From Pararhodonellum marinum (GTDB lineage Bacteria; Bacteroidota; Bacteroidia; Cytophagales; Cyclobacteriaceae): a DNA stretch of 64,000 nucleotides. The stretch covers positions 1 through 64,000 of the forward strand of contig NZ_JACEFJ010000015.1 in assembly GCF_015354735.1 (NCBI RefSeq). Direction: 5' to 3'. Each line of letters begins with the position of its first letter. Within the stretch, counting starts at the first letter, position 1. A program made the translations under genes and the position numbers. Positions 42,292-51,555 of this stretch are shown here, piece after piece. The notes under the pieces were generated by a model. It saw only the letters and a program-made list of their open reading frames with translations, ran no database searches and had not been told where the DNA came from.

Positions 42292-42831
42292 TTAATCCTA
42301 TACTCTCACTTTTTAAGTAGAAGTTTGCACATTATTTCAATGGCAGATGAAAGGTGTACCTACAAGAATCATAACATACCCGTACAGATTTCCGCTTTTA
42401 CCGAAAGTTTTTGGATAAGTGCCTACCTTGTTATTACAAGCAAAGGTTACCTTTTTCAGCTGAAGACGTTGGGTTAACTTTCGGCAGGCTTTAAAAATAT
42501 CCCTGGACTACTGGCTCTTATGGAGTGACATCAGTTGTATAAATATGCCTTTCAGATATCCAATTACAAAGTTCAAGTGTTAATTCAGTTAAGATATTTG
42601 ATATTTTCCTTCCTTTTTTTTTGAAAAACGGATAATGAATAGAAGAAAGTTTTACCAAAAATAACTTTGTAAAAAGTTTCGTTGTAATAATTTAAAATTT
42701 CAAGATGAAGGCTTAACCCTAGCTGACTTGAAATCAAATTTGGTGAACCATCTCCATCTGAGCATCTGTTAGAAAAGTCGGTTGCTCAACATTCTATGGT
42801 ATTGGTCTTTTTTGAGCATTGAAGAAAAATG
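42292..42831. other. Intergenic region, nothing recognised
   Basis: No gene or clear signal is seen. It is AT-rich and lies between the kinase remnant and the terminator of the phytase/receptor operon. Confidence 0.4.
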
Positions 42832-42860
42832 AAAAAACCTCCGATTTTCGGAGGTTTTTT
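42832..42860 (-). terminator. Terminator of the phytase/receptor operon
   Basis: AAAAAACCTCCGA, a 3-nt loop and TCGGAGGTTTTTT: a 13-bp perfect stem with T-run on both strands. Confidence 0.9.
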
Positions 42861-42876
42861 CAAAAGAGATTTGAAC

Positions 42877-45675
42877 TCACTCAAACAAGTCAAATTTGAC
42901 TCCAAAATTGATGCGGGCACTGTAAAATTCTTCCTGGGCTGTTCTTTGCCTGATGCCTTGGTAATATCTTAACGGCTGGTTGGTCAGGTTGTTGGCTTCG
43001 GCAAAAATCCTCCAATTTTTGGTAATTGCATAAGATGCATTGACATCCAAAAATGTCTGCCGGTCGTAGTAAAAATCTTCAAAATTTGATCCACCCACTT
43101 CATCCAGATATCCACTGGCATGGTTGACTGAAGCCCTTAGGACCAGTTTTTCAGATTCAAAAGACAGAGATGCGTTAAACATATTTCTTGCCGTTCCCGG
43201 CAATTTGATGTCATCTTCCTCTCTTCCTTCTATTCCAGAAGTCCTTGAATCAGTGAAAGTGTAGTTGGCAAAAAGCCCAAGGCCTTTCCAAATACCAGGG
43301 AGAAAGTCAAATTGCCTTTGAATGCTTGTTTCAAATCCGTACACATTGGCCGTACCTCCGTTTTCTGGCTGGGTGAGTTCGATCAATGGTCCAAACTGAG
43401 GATCCACAACATTCAACTGGGTCCGTTGGTAGATGAAATTATTAACATCTTTGTAAAACCCTCCAGCAGTAAATACCCCAACTGACTTGTAATAATTTTC
43501 AAACATGAGGTCAAAATTCATTGAAGTCGTAGGGACGAGGTTAGGGTTTCCTCTCTCAAGCGATTGGTTGTCAGGGCTGAAAATTGCATATGGAACCAAA
43601 TCAAAATAATTTGGTCTTGCAATGGTGTTGGCCCAAGCCAATCTCACAATTTGGTTTTCGCTGACGTCATATTTGAAATGCACACCAGGCATGAAGTTGG
43701 AATAGTTGTCTGATACTGTAGCAGACTGGTTGAAGGTTTCTTCGTCCTCATCAAACTCATAACCACGGTATTCCAAATTGGTATTTTCTAGCCTTAAACC
43801 AAAAATCCCTGAGAGTCTGGAGTTAATCTGGTAATCTGTCATTACATATCCAGCTGAAATGGTCTCAGAAGCCTGGTAATTGCCAGTGATATATTCACCC
43901 ACAGCATCTTCAAATTCAAACAAAGATTCGTTTTTCAGATCTAATCCGCCTAGAAACTCTTTGGTGACGAATCTTCCAGGAACATATTGGGGTCCATTGA
44001 GAAAAATCCTTTCATCTTGAAAGGAAAATGGAAGCGAACCCAAATTGTTTCCTCCCATTCCCATATCTACAATAGGATCATAGACATCATAAGAATCAGT
44101 TCTAACTTTGTATTTTGATCTTATTCTTCCACCAAATTTAATAATGCCTTTATTGGCAGCATATGGTAAGGTAAAATCTACCCGTCCATTTAGGTCTTCT
44201 TCAAAAGTGAAGTTGTTAGACTCATAGAGTTCGTTTAGGCCTAAACCCAATTCACTCTCTTGATTGACCAATGTGGTCAAGACCTTGAACGGATCCCTGA
44301 TGTCTACAATTACGTCCGCGTTGCCCCTATGGGTGATGTAGCGCTCATTTGGCCTGTTTTCAGAAGCTTTGGCATAAGTTCCATTCCAAGTCATTTTCAG
44401 TCTGTTGAAAATATGGCTACCGGATAGCGTGGTGTTGATGACTCTTTGGTCTTCAAGCCGTGTATTCCTAACCCTGCTGTTATCGATTCCACCTTTGGTT
44501 TGGATTGCTGTCCTTCCCCTCATCTGAAATAGATTGGGGGCTAATTCAGTGAACTCACCTGATTCAAAAGGCTCGTCTGTTCTATCAACCCTAAATCTGT
44601 ATCTGTTCTCCCAGTCGTCTCTCCAGTTATACATGGTATTTAAAACAAGAGAGTGATTGTTGTTGATATCATAGTCCAAAGCCAGAGACGCAGACCTCCT
44701 TACCCGTTGTACATCATATTTTCTAAGATCAAAATTGTTGATGACCACAGGATTGTTAGGATCATCTGTTTCTGCCCATTGAGCTTCCACATTGTCTGAT
44801 CCGAAATTGTGGTTGTTGTATGATCCCGAAAAAATCACTCCTAATTTATCATTTGCTATCCTGTCACCTATAATCAGGCCTCCTGTCCAAATCGGCTTAT
44901 CTGTCAAGAGGTTAACACCTGATGCAGCGGTCCCGGAAACCCTAAGTCCATTGGGAGCTTTTCTGGTGACGAGGTTTACTGCACCACCAATCGCATCAGC
45001 ATCCATATCAGGAAGTACGCTTTTATTGACCTCAATGGTTTGGATCATATCAGAAGGTATAAGGTCCATTTGAACTCTTCTGTTGTCACCTTCTGCAGAA
45101 GGAACTCTTTCCCCATTGATCATCACAGAGTTCAGTTCCGGTGCCATCCCTCGGATGATGATGTTTCTTGCCTCCCCTTGGTCATTCTGCATGGTGATAC
45201 CGGGAATCCTTTTGATCGCATCTCCTATATTGGCATCCGGAAATCGACCAATCTGATCAGCAGCTACAATATTGGTGATATTGGAATTGGTCCTTTGTTG
45301 GTTCAATGCCCTTGCCTGACCTTTAAGTCTATCTCCGAAAACGATAAATTCGCCACCCTCTAACGTGCCGGGCATCATCTGAAATCTCATGTCAAGGGTC
45401 TGCCCGTCTTGAAGAGAAATGTCTTTTGTAACAGAATTATAACCCAAATAAGAGACGGTTACCTTGTAATTTCCTGCTGGTATACCCTGTATGACAAAGT
45501 CTCCAAGCTGATTGGTCACAGTACCTTTATTGGTTCCTTCAAGGATGACATTTGCACCGGGCAGCGAGAGGTTTTGGTCATCTATAACTTTACCCCCGAA
45601 TACTGCTTGAGCCAGCATTTCACCTGAGTACAAGAGAAAGCTTAGCATAAATAAGAATTGTAAACCCTTTTTCAT
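42877..45675 (-). CDS. TonB-dependent receptor (phytase-linked)
   Basis: 932 residues: signal peptide (about 1-22), carboxypeptidase-regulatory-like domain (about 25-105), plug (about 125-240, with QIGRFPDANIGDAIKRIPGI and IRGMAPELNSVMINGE) and a barrel ending in INFGVKFDLFE. The plug type is that of the Caulobacter-type receptors for oligosaccharides and phosphorylated compounds. The phytase gene precedes it by 20 bp, so phytate or its inositol-phosphate products are the most likely cargo. This link is by context. Confidence 0.92.
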   Translation of the reverse strand: MKKGLQFLFMLSFLLYSGEMLAQAVFGGKVIDDQNLSLPGANVILEGTNKGTVTNQLGDFVIQGIPAGNYKVTVSYLGYNSVTKDISLQDGQTLDMRFQMMPGTLEGGEFIVFGDRLKGQARALNQQRTNSNITNIVAADQIGRFPDANIGDAIKRIPGITMQNDQGEARNIIIRGMAPELNSVMINGERVPSAEGDNRRVQMDLIPSDMIQTIEVNKSVLPDMDADAIGGAVNLVTRKAPNGLRVSGTAASGVNLLTDKPIWTGGLIIGDRIANDKLGVIFSGSYNNHNFGSDNVEAQWAETDDPNNPVVINNFDLRKYDVQRVRRSASLALDYDINNNHSLVLNTMYNWRDDWENRYRFRVDRTDEPFESGEFTELAPNLFQMRGRTAIQTKGGIDNSRVRNTRLEDQRVINTTLSGSHIFNRLKMTWNGTYAKASENRPNERYITHRGNADVIVDIRDPFKVLTTLVNQESELGLGLNELYESNNFTFEEDLNGRVDFTLPYAANKGIIKFGGRIRSKYKVRTDSYDVYDPIVDMGMGGNNLGSLPFSFQDERIFLNGPQYVPGRFVTKEFLGGLDLKNESLFEFEDAVGEYITGNYQASETISAGYVMTDYQINSRLSGIFGLRLENTNLEYRGYEFDEDEETFNQSATVSDNYSNFMPGVHFKYDVSENQIVRLAWANTIARPNYFDLVPYAIFSPDNQSLERGNPNLVPTTSMNFDLMFENYYKSVGVFTAGGFYKDVNNFIYQRTQLNVVDPQFGPLIELTQPENGGTANVYGFETSIQRQFDFLPGIWKGLGLFANYTFTDSRTSGIEGREEDDIKLPGTARNMFNASLSFESEKLVLRASVNHASGYLDEVGGSNFEDFYYDRQTFLDVNASYAITKNWRIFAEANNLTNQPLRYYQGIRQRTAQEEFYSARINFGVKFDLFE

Positions 45676-45695
45676 ATATGATATTGTTTGATTTT

Positions 45696-46784
45696 TTATT
45701 TTTTTGTTTTAAGGACATCGCCCGCAAGGTCTTCCCATCTGTATAGCTGAAATGTTTTGTCATCTGACATGGCCACGAACAAACCCTTGGTAAAAGTGCT
45801 GTTCAAAGGGACGCTTGTTACTTCAGAACCGTCACTGGATTCAGTTGAGGTTTTGATGATGGTAATCAGGTCATGCTGATGGGGATTGGAGGGAGCGCCT
45901 TCTCTTGGAAACACGTGGAATTGGTTGACCTCTTGATCTGATACCAAGATATAGCCGGTAGTTTCGTCAAGTTTGTAAATAGATATTCCTTCGTGATCTT
46001 TGTCAAATCCTTCTGTCGCAAAAACTGCCAATTCTTCATTGCCTTTTCCAGGGTCTGCATAATATTTCCTGACGCCGACCCCTTCATCAGAATAATAAAT
46101 GAAGCCCAGTTCGTTGTCGATTGCGATGGCTTCGATTTCTTTTTGTCCACTATATTTCCCGAACTTCCTCACCAGTTCTAGGGCTATACCCGACGCACTT
46201 CCTATGATTTCATATTGCCAAAGGTAAGTGCCGTCAGTAGGACCGGACTTCCTTCCTGCGACCACATAGTGCTTTCCATTGGCTAGATCATGATACACTG
46301 CTACACCCATAAGGTCACGGTACATTTCACCAGTCTCACCTTTATAGACTTCTATTCCTCCTGCCTGAATTTCTTTCATTTCAGGAAGGGAGTAAAACCT
46401 TAACTTGGAAGTCATCCGCTCCCCGGTCACTGCGAAATCCACAGATTTATCCCCTATTTTCAAACCGTAACCAACATCTACATTGTTGGGTCTCTTAAGT
46501 CCGCGTACAATTAGGGAGTCTATTTTTTTTCCTTTAAGATCGAATACATACAATGCACCATCGGCGTCTTTGTCGGTTCCTATAATCAGGCTTTTGGCTG
46601 GATCAGACGGATGAATCCAAATGGCAGGATCATCCGTATCATGCTTTACACTATCGGTGACATAGACGGGTTTGACTATAGTTTGATCAGGTGAATTTTC
46701 CGCCAGCATTGTTTCTTTTGCTTTTTGGCAGGAAGAAAATTCAAGGATCAGCAATAGGTAAATAAGAGAAGTTTTTCTTATCAT
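45696..46784 (-). CDS. Beta-propeller phytase lipoprotein
   Basis: 362 residues with a lipoprotein signal (LEFSSC, Cys19). The phytase propeller motifs are clear: DTDDPAIWIHP (about 50-60), SLIIGTDKDADGALYVFDL, RPNNVDV and YYSDEGVGVRKYY. These carry the Asp/Glu residues that bind calcium and phosphate. It hydrolyses phytate to lower inositol phosphates at the cell surface. It is the first gene of a unit with the TonB receptor, with its own -7 box. Confidence 0.93.
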   Translation of the reverse strand: MIRKTSLIYLLLILEFSSCQKAKETMLAENSPDQTIVKPVYVTDSVKHDTDDPAIWIHPSDPAKSLIIGTDKDADGALYVFDLKGKKIDSLIVRGLKRPNNVDVGYGLKIGDKSVDFAVTGERMTSKLRFYSLPEMKEIQAGGIEVYKGETGEMYRDLMGVAVYHDLANGKHYVVAGRKSGPTDGTYLWQYEIIGSASGIALELVRKFGKYSGQKEIEAIAIDNELGFIYYSDEGVGVRKYYADPGKGNEELAVFATEGFDKDHEGISIYKLDETTGYILVSDQEVNQFHVFPREGAPSNPHQHDLITIIKTSTESSDGSEVTSVPLNSTFTKGLFVAMSDDKTFQLYRWEDLAGDVLKTKK

Positions 46785-46803
46785 AAAATGGCTTTTTTTA
46801 CCA

Positions 46804-46811
46804 CAAAATTA
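46804..46811 (-). promoter_or_regulatory. -7 box of the phytase operon
   Basis: TAATTTTG fits TAnnTTTG and ends 19 nt before ATG 46784. No pho-box-like direct repeat was recognised upstream. Confidence 0.55.
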
Positions 46812-47196
46812 GATGGGGGAAACGATACTTTTTTAAAATCTGTGTTAACAAATAAGTACTTTTCGAAGAAGAAATTATGAACAAAAATCAAAGGGTGAAC
46901 TGTAATTTTAGAAATGAAAATTGTCAAAAAAACAGAAACGAATAGTAGTAAAAATTCTTTAAAAGAGTAACCCTATTGGGTTGTCCTTAAAATAAAAATC
47001 TTATTTTACAGTTGGGTGACATTCCGTTAATATTGGTTAAAACAATTGTCATTTTAAAACAGAATTTGACCGTAGTAAAGTCCTTCTAATTTTGGCGTGC
47101 TATTATCAGTTTACAGAAGCTAAATTATTTTTCAAAAAAGCATTAAATCAGAAAAAATGCCTTGATTTCTTTTCAGTCTGACACGAAAAGCTCCAA
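46812..47196. other. Intergenic region, nothing recognised
   Basis: 385 bp of AT-rich sequence between the phytase promoter and the end of the propeller lipoprotein gene; no gene or hairpin stands out. Confidence 0.4.
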
Positions 47197-48216
47197 TCAA
47201 TAACCTTTTGGCAAATCAATTTCAAATAAACCCATCTGAGTGCCAAGCAAAAGTTTGCTCTCATATACGTTCAAGGTCATAATCCTTGATTTCAAATGGC
47301 TTACATCTACTGAAAACCACTCAGAATTATTATAGTATGAAAGGTTTGGTCCTGAAAATGCGAAGTTTTCCCAGACAAAGCTTGTGTACCAAATCCTTCC
47401 ATTCACATCCTTTATAAGATGGCCATAAGAACTGGCATTGGGGGGGGCGTGGTAAATCCATTTATCATTTTCGAATGTAAGTATATTTGGATTTATTGAG
47501 CCGGGAGCGAAGACCTGAAACCATAGATGGTTGTTGTCCTGGATAGCGACTGAACTAAGGTAGGAGCTGGGTTGAAACCCGGGAATAGAGCTATTAGGGA
47601 TATGCTGCCAGTTACCTGACTCAATTCTTAGCAAGCCTTCAAAATCAAGCAGAACCCAAACCACACCTTCAGGATCAATGGCTAGTCCGTGTGTAATGTT
47701 GGACGGTAAATCGGATGTTAACTCATTGTAGACGGTTAATTGTGAACCATCCCAAAATGCAATGCCCAAGTAACCACTCAACCATATGTTTTTGTTACGG
47801 TCAAAAGTGTACCGATGGAATCCAAAATTTGGGAAAGTTTCGTAAAGAGTAAATTCATTCAGTCCCATAACTTGATAGATGGCTTTTACATTGCCATAAT
47901 CAAGTGCATACAGATTTCCTTCCCAATCCAATTCCAATGAAGTGTAGGTAAAATCAGGATTATAATCAAAGTTATTACCGTTTACCTTAGTCAATTGCCT
48001 TGAAGGTTGGCTAAAATACGGGTGTTGATGACAACTATCGCATATCGAGGAGGATTCTATCCAAACTTCGCCGTTCAACGGTACAATGTTTCTGATGGAC
48101 TTATCTGAGAGATAATCCAGATAGGATAAATTTTCTTCTGGCGTTGTATTTTTTTCTTTGATGCAGGAAGCGAAAATCGCCATACATAGAAATGATAAAA
48201 TAGTGACTTTTTTCAT
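47197..48216 (-). CDS. Beta-propeller lipoprotein
   Basis: 339 residues with a lipoprotein signal (FLCMAIFASC, Cys18). Repeats such as LELDWEGNLYALDYG, YTFDRNKNIWLSGYLG, LAIDPEGVVWVLLDFEG and LIKDVNGRIWYTSF are the blades of the two-component-regulator type propeller (Reg_prop), here without any signalling domain. A CDSCH (CxxCH) near residue 59 could bind haem, but no other cytochrome feature is present. It lies 10 bp downstream of a membrane protein gene and is co-transcribed with it. Function unknown. Confidence 0.75.
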   Translation of the reverse strand: MKKVTILSFLCMAIFASCIKEKNTTPEENLSYLDYLSDKSIRNIVPLNGEVWIESSSICDSCHQHPYFSQPSRQLTKVNGNNFDYNPDFTYTSLELDWEGNLYALDYGNVKAIYQVMGLNEFTLYETFPNFGFHRYTFDRNKNIWLSGYLGIAFWDGSQLTVYNELTSDLPSNITHGLAIDPEGVVWVLLDFEGLLRIESGNWQHIPNSSIPGFQPSSYLSSVAIQDNNHLWFQVFAPGSINPNILTFENDKWIYHAPPNASSYGHLIKDVNGRIWYTSFVWENFAFSGPNLSYYNNSEWFSVDVSHLKSRIMTLNVYESKLLLGTQMGLFEIDLPKGY

Positions 48217-48226
48217 AGAACCTTTA

Positions 48227-48961
48227 CTAACTTGGAATTAAGGTGTTCTTTCCGTTGGCTTTTATTAATTGTCTGATTGAGGTGAAGTGGCCGAACAGAA
48301 CTAGGGGAACAATAAATGTAGGCAACCAACTGAAAGGGAAATTCAAAATTGTAATGTTCGGTTGTTCAAAAGCAAATTGTTGGATTGGGGATGGGGCTGA
48401 TAAAAAAGCATTGACTACAATGTTTATTACAAGTCCGAGACAAATGAAGTTCCAAACCAAAATTCCCAAACCACTTATTCTTCCTTTTGTCCAACCGAAG
48501 TAGGCAACAAATGGTGCAGTTATTCCTGCAAGAATATCATAATTCCGTCCCTCAAAAGTCATCAGTTCGGGTATGGCTTTTTGGAGAAAAAGCCAATACA
48601 AGACCATTTCAACAGGTATTCTTACAATGTTCAAATAGGTCAAATTTTTTGGAGGCAAACTGTCAACAAATTCTTTTCCTTTTGCGGTCAAAAACAACAA
48701 GATGATAGACAAAATCGAAGGCAATATGCCAAAAAGCAATATTTTTGGTGGCCATGCATTTGGGTCTTGGTTATACACGTTTTTTAAGGTCAAAACTGCT
48801 TGAATTGTCAACCAAATCGTCAGGCCGATAAAGATTAGCGTTGATTTTTCCCGGATCTTTTCTGAGGGGGAATTTTTAACGGTCCAGATGAATAGCAATA
48901 AGGTTACGACAGTGGTTAGACCGAATGTTAAGCCTATGTAACCTGGTAAACTTCCTATCAT
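48227..48961 (-). CDS. Seven-helix membrane protein
   Basis: 244 residues with seven hydrophobic segments (about 8-26, 42-60, 74-92, 106-126, 140-156, 168-186, 208-226). No enzyme motif is visible and the family is not recognised. The propeller lipoprotein follows after 10 bp, so the two probably act together. Confidence 0.7.
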   Translation of the reverse strand: MIGSLPGYIGLTFGLTTVVTLLLFIWTVKNSPSEKIREKSTLIFIGLTIWLTIQAVLTLKNVYNQDPNAWPPKILLFGILPSILSIILLFLTAKGKEFVDSLPPKNLTYLNIVRIPVEMVLYWLFLQKAIPELMTFEGRNYDILAGITAPFVAYFGWTKGRISGLGILVWNFICLGLVINIVVNAFLSAPSPIQQFAFEQPNITILNFPFSWLPTFIVPLVLFGHFTSIRQLIKANGKNTLIPS

Positions 48962-49254
48962 TCGATTGCCTGTTCTATGCCGATGGTGCTGCTTGAAAAT
49001 GATATTTCTGTCCTTAAATCATATTGAATATCGATCAAATATTTGGTCGTTCCAAGAAGTTAAGGGTGAACTATTGGTTTTTAAGAGGTTTTTCCGAATT
49101 TGTTTTCGGCTTGAATATCCAATATTTTTTTAGTAAACCATCATTTTGTTAATTAATAAATTTTTAAATTTTATTGGCTGCTTTTTTTAATTTCCACACG
49201 AAGTATTTACTGATAACCAGACGACTTGACAACAGTGAATCACTCCCATTTTTT

Positions 49255-49430
49255 TCTTTTTCAAGAATTCAACACGGAGAGTCCCAGCCCCTAGGGGCAA
49301 AATATGGGTAGACCCGAGGCTCAGCATGACGCAAAGGTAAGATGCGTGGATGGTCCAAGTCTCAAGACTTGAACCAGGAAGATCGTTGTTTCGGTCCGAA
49401 AGGTGTGTATGGAATGGAGACGATTAATTT
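49255..49430. ncRNA. GC-rich structured island, possible RNA or intron remnant
   Basis: In an AT-rich spacer this stretch is GC-rich and full of short hairpins: GCCCCTAGGGGC, GGGTAGACCC, AAGTCTCAAGACTT and TTTCGGTCCGAAA, in order along the plus strand. It contains no reading frame. It may be the remnant of a structured element such as a group II intron domain or the end of an insertion sequence; I cannot decide by eye. Confidence 0.35.
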
Positions 49431-49450
49431 GAACAAAATCACCTTAACCA

Positions 49451-49540
49451 ACGATAAGTGGAAAAATCGTCTGTTTTGATGATATATCTAAATATCGTTT
49501 ATTTTGATGATATTTTGTATTATCGTTTTATTTAACGATA
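49451..49540 (+). promoter_or_regulatory. Repeated ATCGT/ACGAT operator array
   Basis: Two 20-bp direct repeats (49466-49485 and 49494-49513; consensus ATCGTyTrTTTTGATGATAT, spaced 28 bp) are followed by the perfect inverted repeat TATCGTT-N6-AACGATA at 49521-49540. A further ACGAT lies at 49451-49455. The array ends 8 bp before the SatD start, a position suitable for autoregulation. Confidence 0.65.
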
Positions 49541-49548
49541 TTAGTCAG

Positions 49549-50193
49549 ATGATCGCGGTAATAAAGGGAGATATCATTCAGTCAAGAAAAGTAAAGGATC
49601 CGGAAAGATGGCTGATTCCACTCAAAGACCTGCTCGCAACCTGGGGAAACTATCCCAAAGACTGGGAAGTGGTTTGGGGGGATTTTTTTCAGTTGGAGCT
49701 CCTAAACCCCTCGAAGGCATTGGATGCGGCTTTCCAGATCAAGGCACTCATCAAAAGCATCGTTCCTGAAGATACCAAAAAGCAGATCAGCCCCATTGAT
49801 GTACGCATGGCCATAGGCATAGGTGATAAATCTTATGCCGGTAGTCACATATCGGAAAGCAACGGTCAGGCCTATGTCTTTTCCGGAGAGAAATTTGAGA
49901 AACTCAAAAAAGAGAAGAGCACACTTGCCTTAAAAAGTCCATGGGTGGATTTCGACGCAGAAATGAATCTATATTTGCGCCTGATGGCCACTTTTATGGA
50001 TAAATGGTCGGTTTCTTCCGGAGAAATGGTCCTCACCATGCTTCAAAAACCACAGGCCACTCAGGCTGAAATAGGGGAGTTATTGGGTATCAAGCAAAAC
50101 TCGGTCAGCGGCAGGTGGAATCGAGCCCATGTGGAGGAAATGATGGAAGTGAATCAAATTTTTAAAGAAAAAATTAATCTAAAAATGCCATGA
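49549..50193 (+). CDS. SatD-family protein
   Basis: 214 residues from ATG 49549 (MIAVIKGDIIQSRKV), the typical start of SatD proteins; a longer reading from 49504 covers the operator. The C-terminus has a helix-turn-helix (ATQAEIGELLGIKQNSVSGR), so it may bind DNA. The biochemical role of SatD is unknown. It overlaps the DUF3307 gene by 4 bp. The ATCGT repeats just upstream are candidate binding sites for it. Confidence 0.82.
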   Translation: MIAVIKGDIIQSRKVKDPERWLIPLKDLLATWGNYPKDWEVVWGDFFQLELLNPSKALDAAFQIKALIKSIVPEDTKKQISPIDVRMAIGIGDKSYAGSHISESNGQAYVFSGEKFEKLKKEKSTLALKSPWVDFDAEMNLYLRLMATFMDKWSVSSGEMVLTMLQKPQATQAEIGELLGIKQNSVSGRWNRAHVEEMMEVNQIFKEKINLKMP

Positions 50194-50906
50194 TCCACTT
50201 GATTAAATTATTGTTGGCCCACCTGATCGGTGATTTTTTACTACAGCCCAAACCATGGTTGATAGATAAAGAAAAGAATAAGCTTGTATCACCCATTTTG
50301 TATGTACACCTCTTGCTGCATGGTGGACTGGTCCTTCTGCTTTTTTGGGACCTCAAACTGTGGCCACTGGCATTGGCCCTCACGGTGGCTCATGGACTGA
50401 TAGATGTGGCCAAACTGTATTTTCAACGGCCTTCCAACAGATCCAAATGGTTTTTGGCAGATCAAGCCCTTCATATCCTGACCATCTTGCTGGCTTGGTA
50501 CTTTTGGTTTAAGCCGACGGTCAATTTCCAAGCCTTCTTGTCACAACCCACGGTATGGATTTACCTGACAGCCTTGGTGTTTTTGACCTTTTCTGCGGGA
50601 ATTATCATTCAGGTACTGCTAGCCAACTGGTCAGCCAAACTAGCCGACGGGCACGATGAGTCACTGGCCAACGCAGGCAAATACATCGGCATGCTGGAAC
50701 GCCTTTTTGTTTTTCTGTTTATTGTTTCCGGACATTGGGAGGCGGTTGGATTTTTGTTGGCCGCCAAATCGGTTTTCCGGTTTGGAGACCTAAAGGAATC
50801 CAAGGACCGCAAACTCACCGAATACATCCTAATCGGGACCTTGTTGAGCTTTGGCATGGCGATTCTCACCGGTATGACGGTACAATATCTCACCAATTGG
50901 ATATAA
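50190..50906 (+). CDS. DUF3307 membrane protein
   Basis: 238 residues with about five hydrophobic segments. The N-terminus (LIKLLLAHLIGDFLLQPKPW) is the DUF3307 signature, and a histidine-rich HLLLHGGLV and HGLIDVAK follow. The function is unknown. It is translationally coupled to SatD (ATGA overlap). This pair recurs in Bacteroidota and other phyla, which suggests one membrane-associated regulatory unit. Confidence 0.85.
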   Translation: MIHLIKLLLAHLIGDFLLQPKPWLIDKEKNKLVSPILYVHLLLHGGLVLLLFWDLKLWPLALALTVAHGLIDVAKLYFQRPSNRSKWFLADQALHILTILLAWYFWFKPTVNFQAFLSQPTVWIYLTALVFLTFSAGIIIQVLLANWSAKLADGHDESLANAGKYIGMLERLFVFLFIVSGHWEAVGFLLAAKSVFRFGDLKESKDRKLTEYILIGTLLSFGMAILTGMTVQYLTNWI

Positions 50907-51054
50907 TTGTCGGTAGGTATTCCAGGCAGATGGGTAATTAAAAAATTTATTCTCGCAGTTGGTTTGGAATGTTTCAATTTTATTAGCTTTGCATTTGCCT
51001 TTTAAAGGCAGGGGAGAAGGTATAAAACCTGGTTCCTTAACAGAGAATAAAGCT

Positions 51055-51136
51055 GCGCACGTGGCGAAATTGGTAGACGCACTGTCTTCAGGTGGCAGCG
51101 CCCTTGGGTGTGAAGGTTCGAGTCCTTTCGTGCGCA
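51055..51136 (+). tRNA. tRNA-Leu (anticodon CAG)
   Basis: 82 nt: acceptor GCGCACG pairs with CGTGCGC, discriminator A. The anticodon arm CTGTC-TTCAGGT-GGCAG gives CAG. A long variable arm and the T-arm AAGGTTCGAGTCCTT follow. CCA is not encoded. A strong terminator follows 4 nt later. Confidence 0.95.
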
Positions 51137-51140
51137 CAGT

Positions 51141-51168
51141 AACCCGGTCTTTGGCCGGGTTTTTTTTT
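51141..51168 (+). terminator. tRNA-Leu terminator
   Basis: AACCCGG, loop TCTTTGG, CCGGGTT and a run of T. Confidence 0.92.
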
Positions 51169-51555
51169 AATATCCACATTCGCACTTTCTTCCATTTGCT
51201 CAATTTGTTTAGGTACTTTACCCATAAATTGAATCTCATTCAAAAACCAGCCTAAAGTTTTTTGTTTGGATATATTACAAAGGCCTTATTACAAAAGTAG
51301 ACCCCTGAAGCTAAGTTTACATTGAACATACTTTAAAAAATAAAACCTAATAATAAGCGATCGCAACTTAAACAAAATCATTTTCACATATTGTTTTCTG
51401 GATTTTAATATATATTTTTAGCTTTTCATAAAAATTAAAATTCAATAAATACCGTCAATTCAACTAATAAAACTTTATTCAATAAAATTTAGTCCTGATT
51501 TTTGGCATTTATTGGTATATAATTTCAAATAATTACCGTTTAGGAATAAAATGCA
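51169..51555. other. AT-rich upstream region of the giant gene
   Basis: 387 bp without a gene. It must hold the promoter of the SprB-like gene; a clear TAnnTTTG box was not seen close to the start. Confidence 0.4.

Noticed and set aside
42280-42477. 65-codon plus-strand frame
   Set aside because: No domain is recognised; it overlaps the kinase remnant and shows no start signals.
46812-46860. Phosphate box upstream of the phytase
   Set aside because: TGTTAACA and A/T runs are present but no direct-repeat pattern could be defended.
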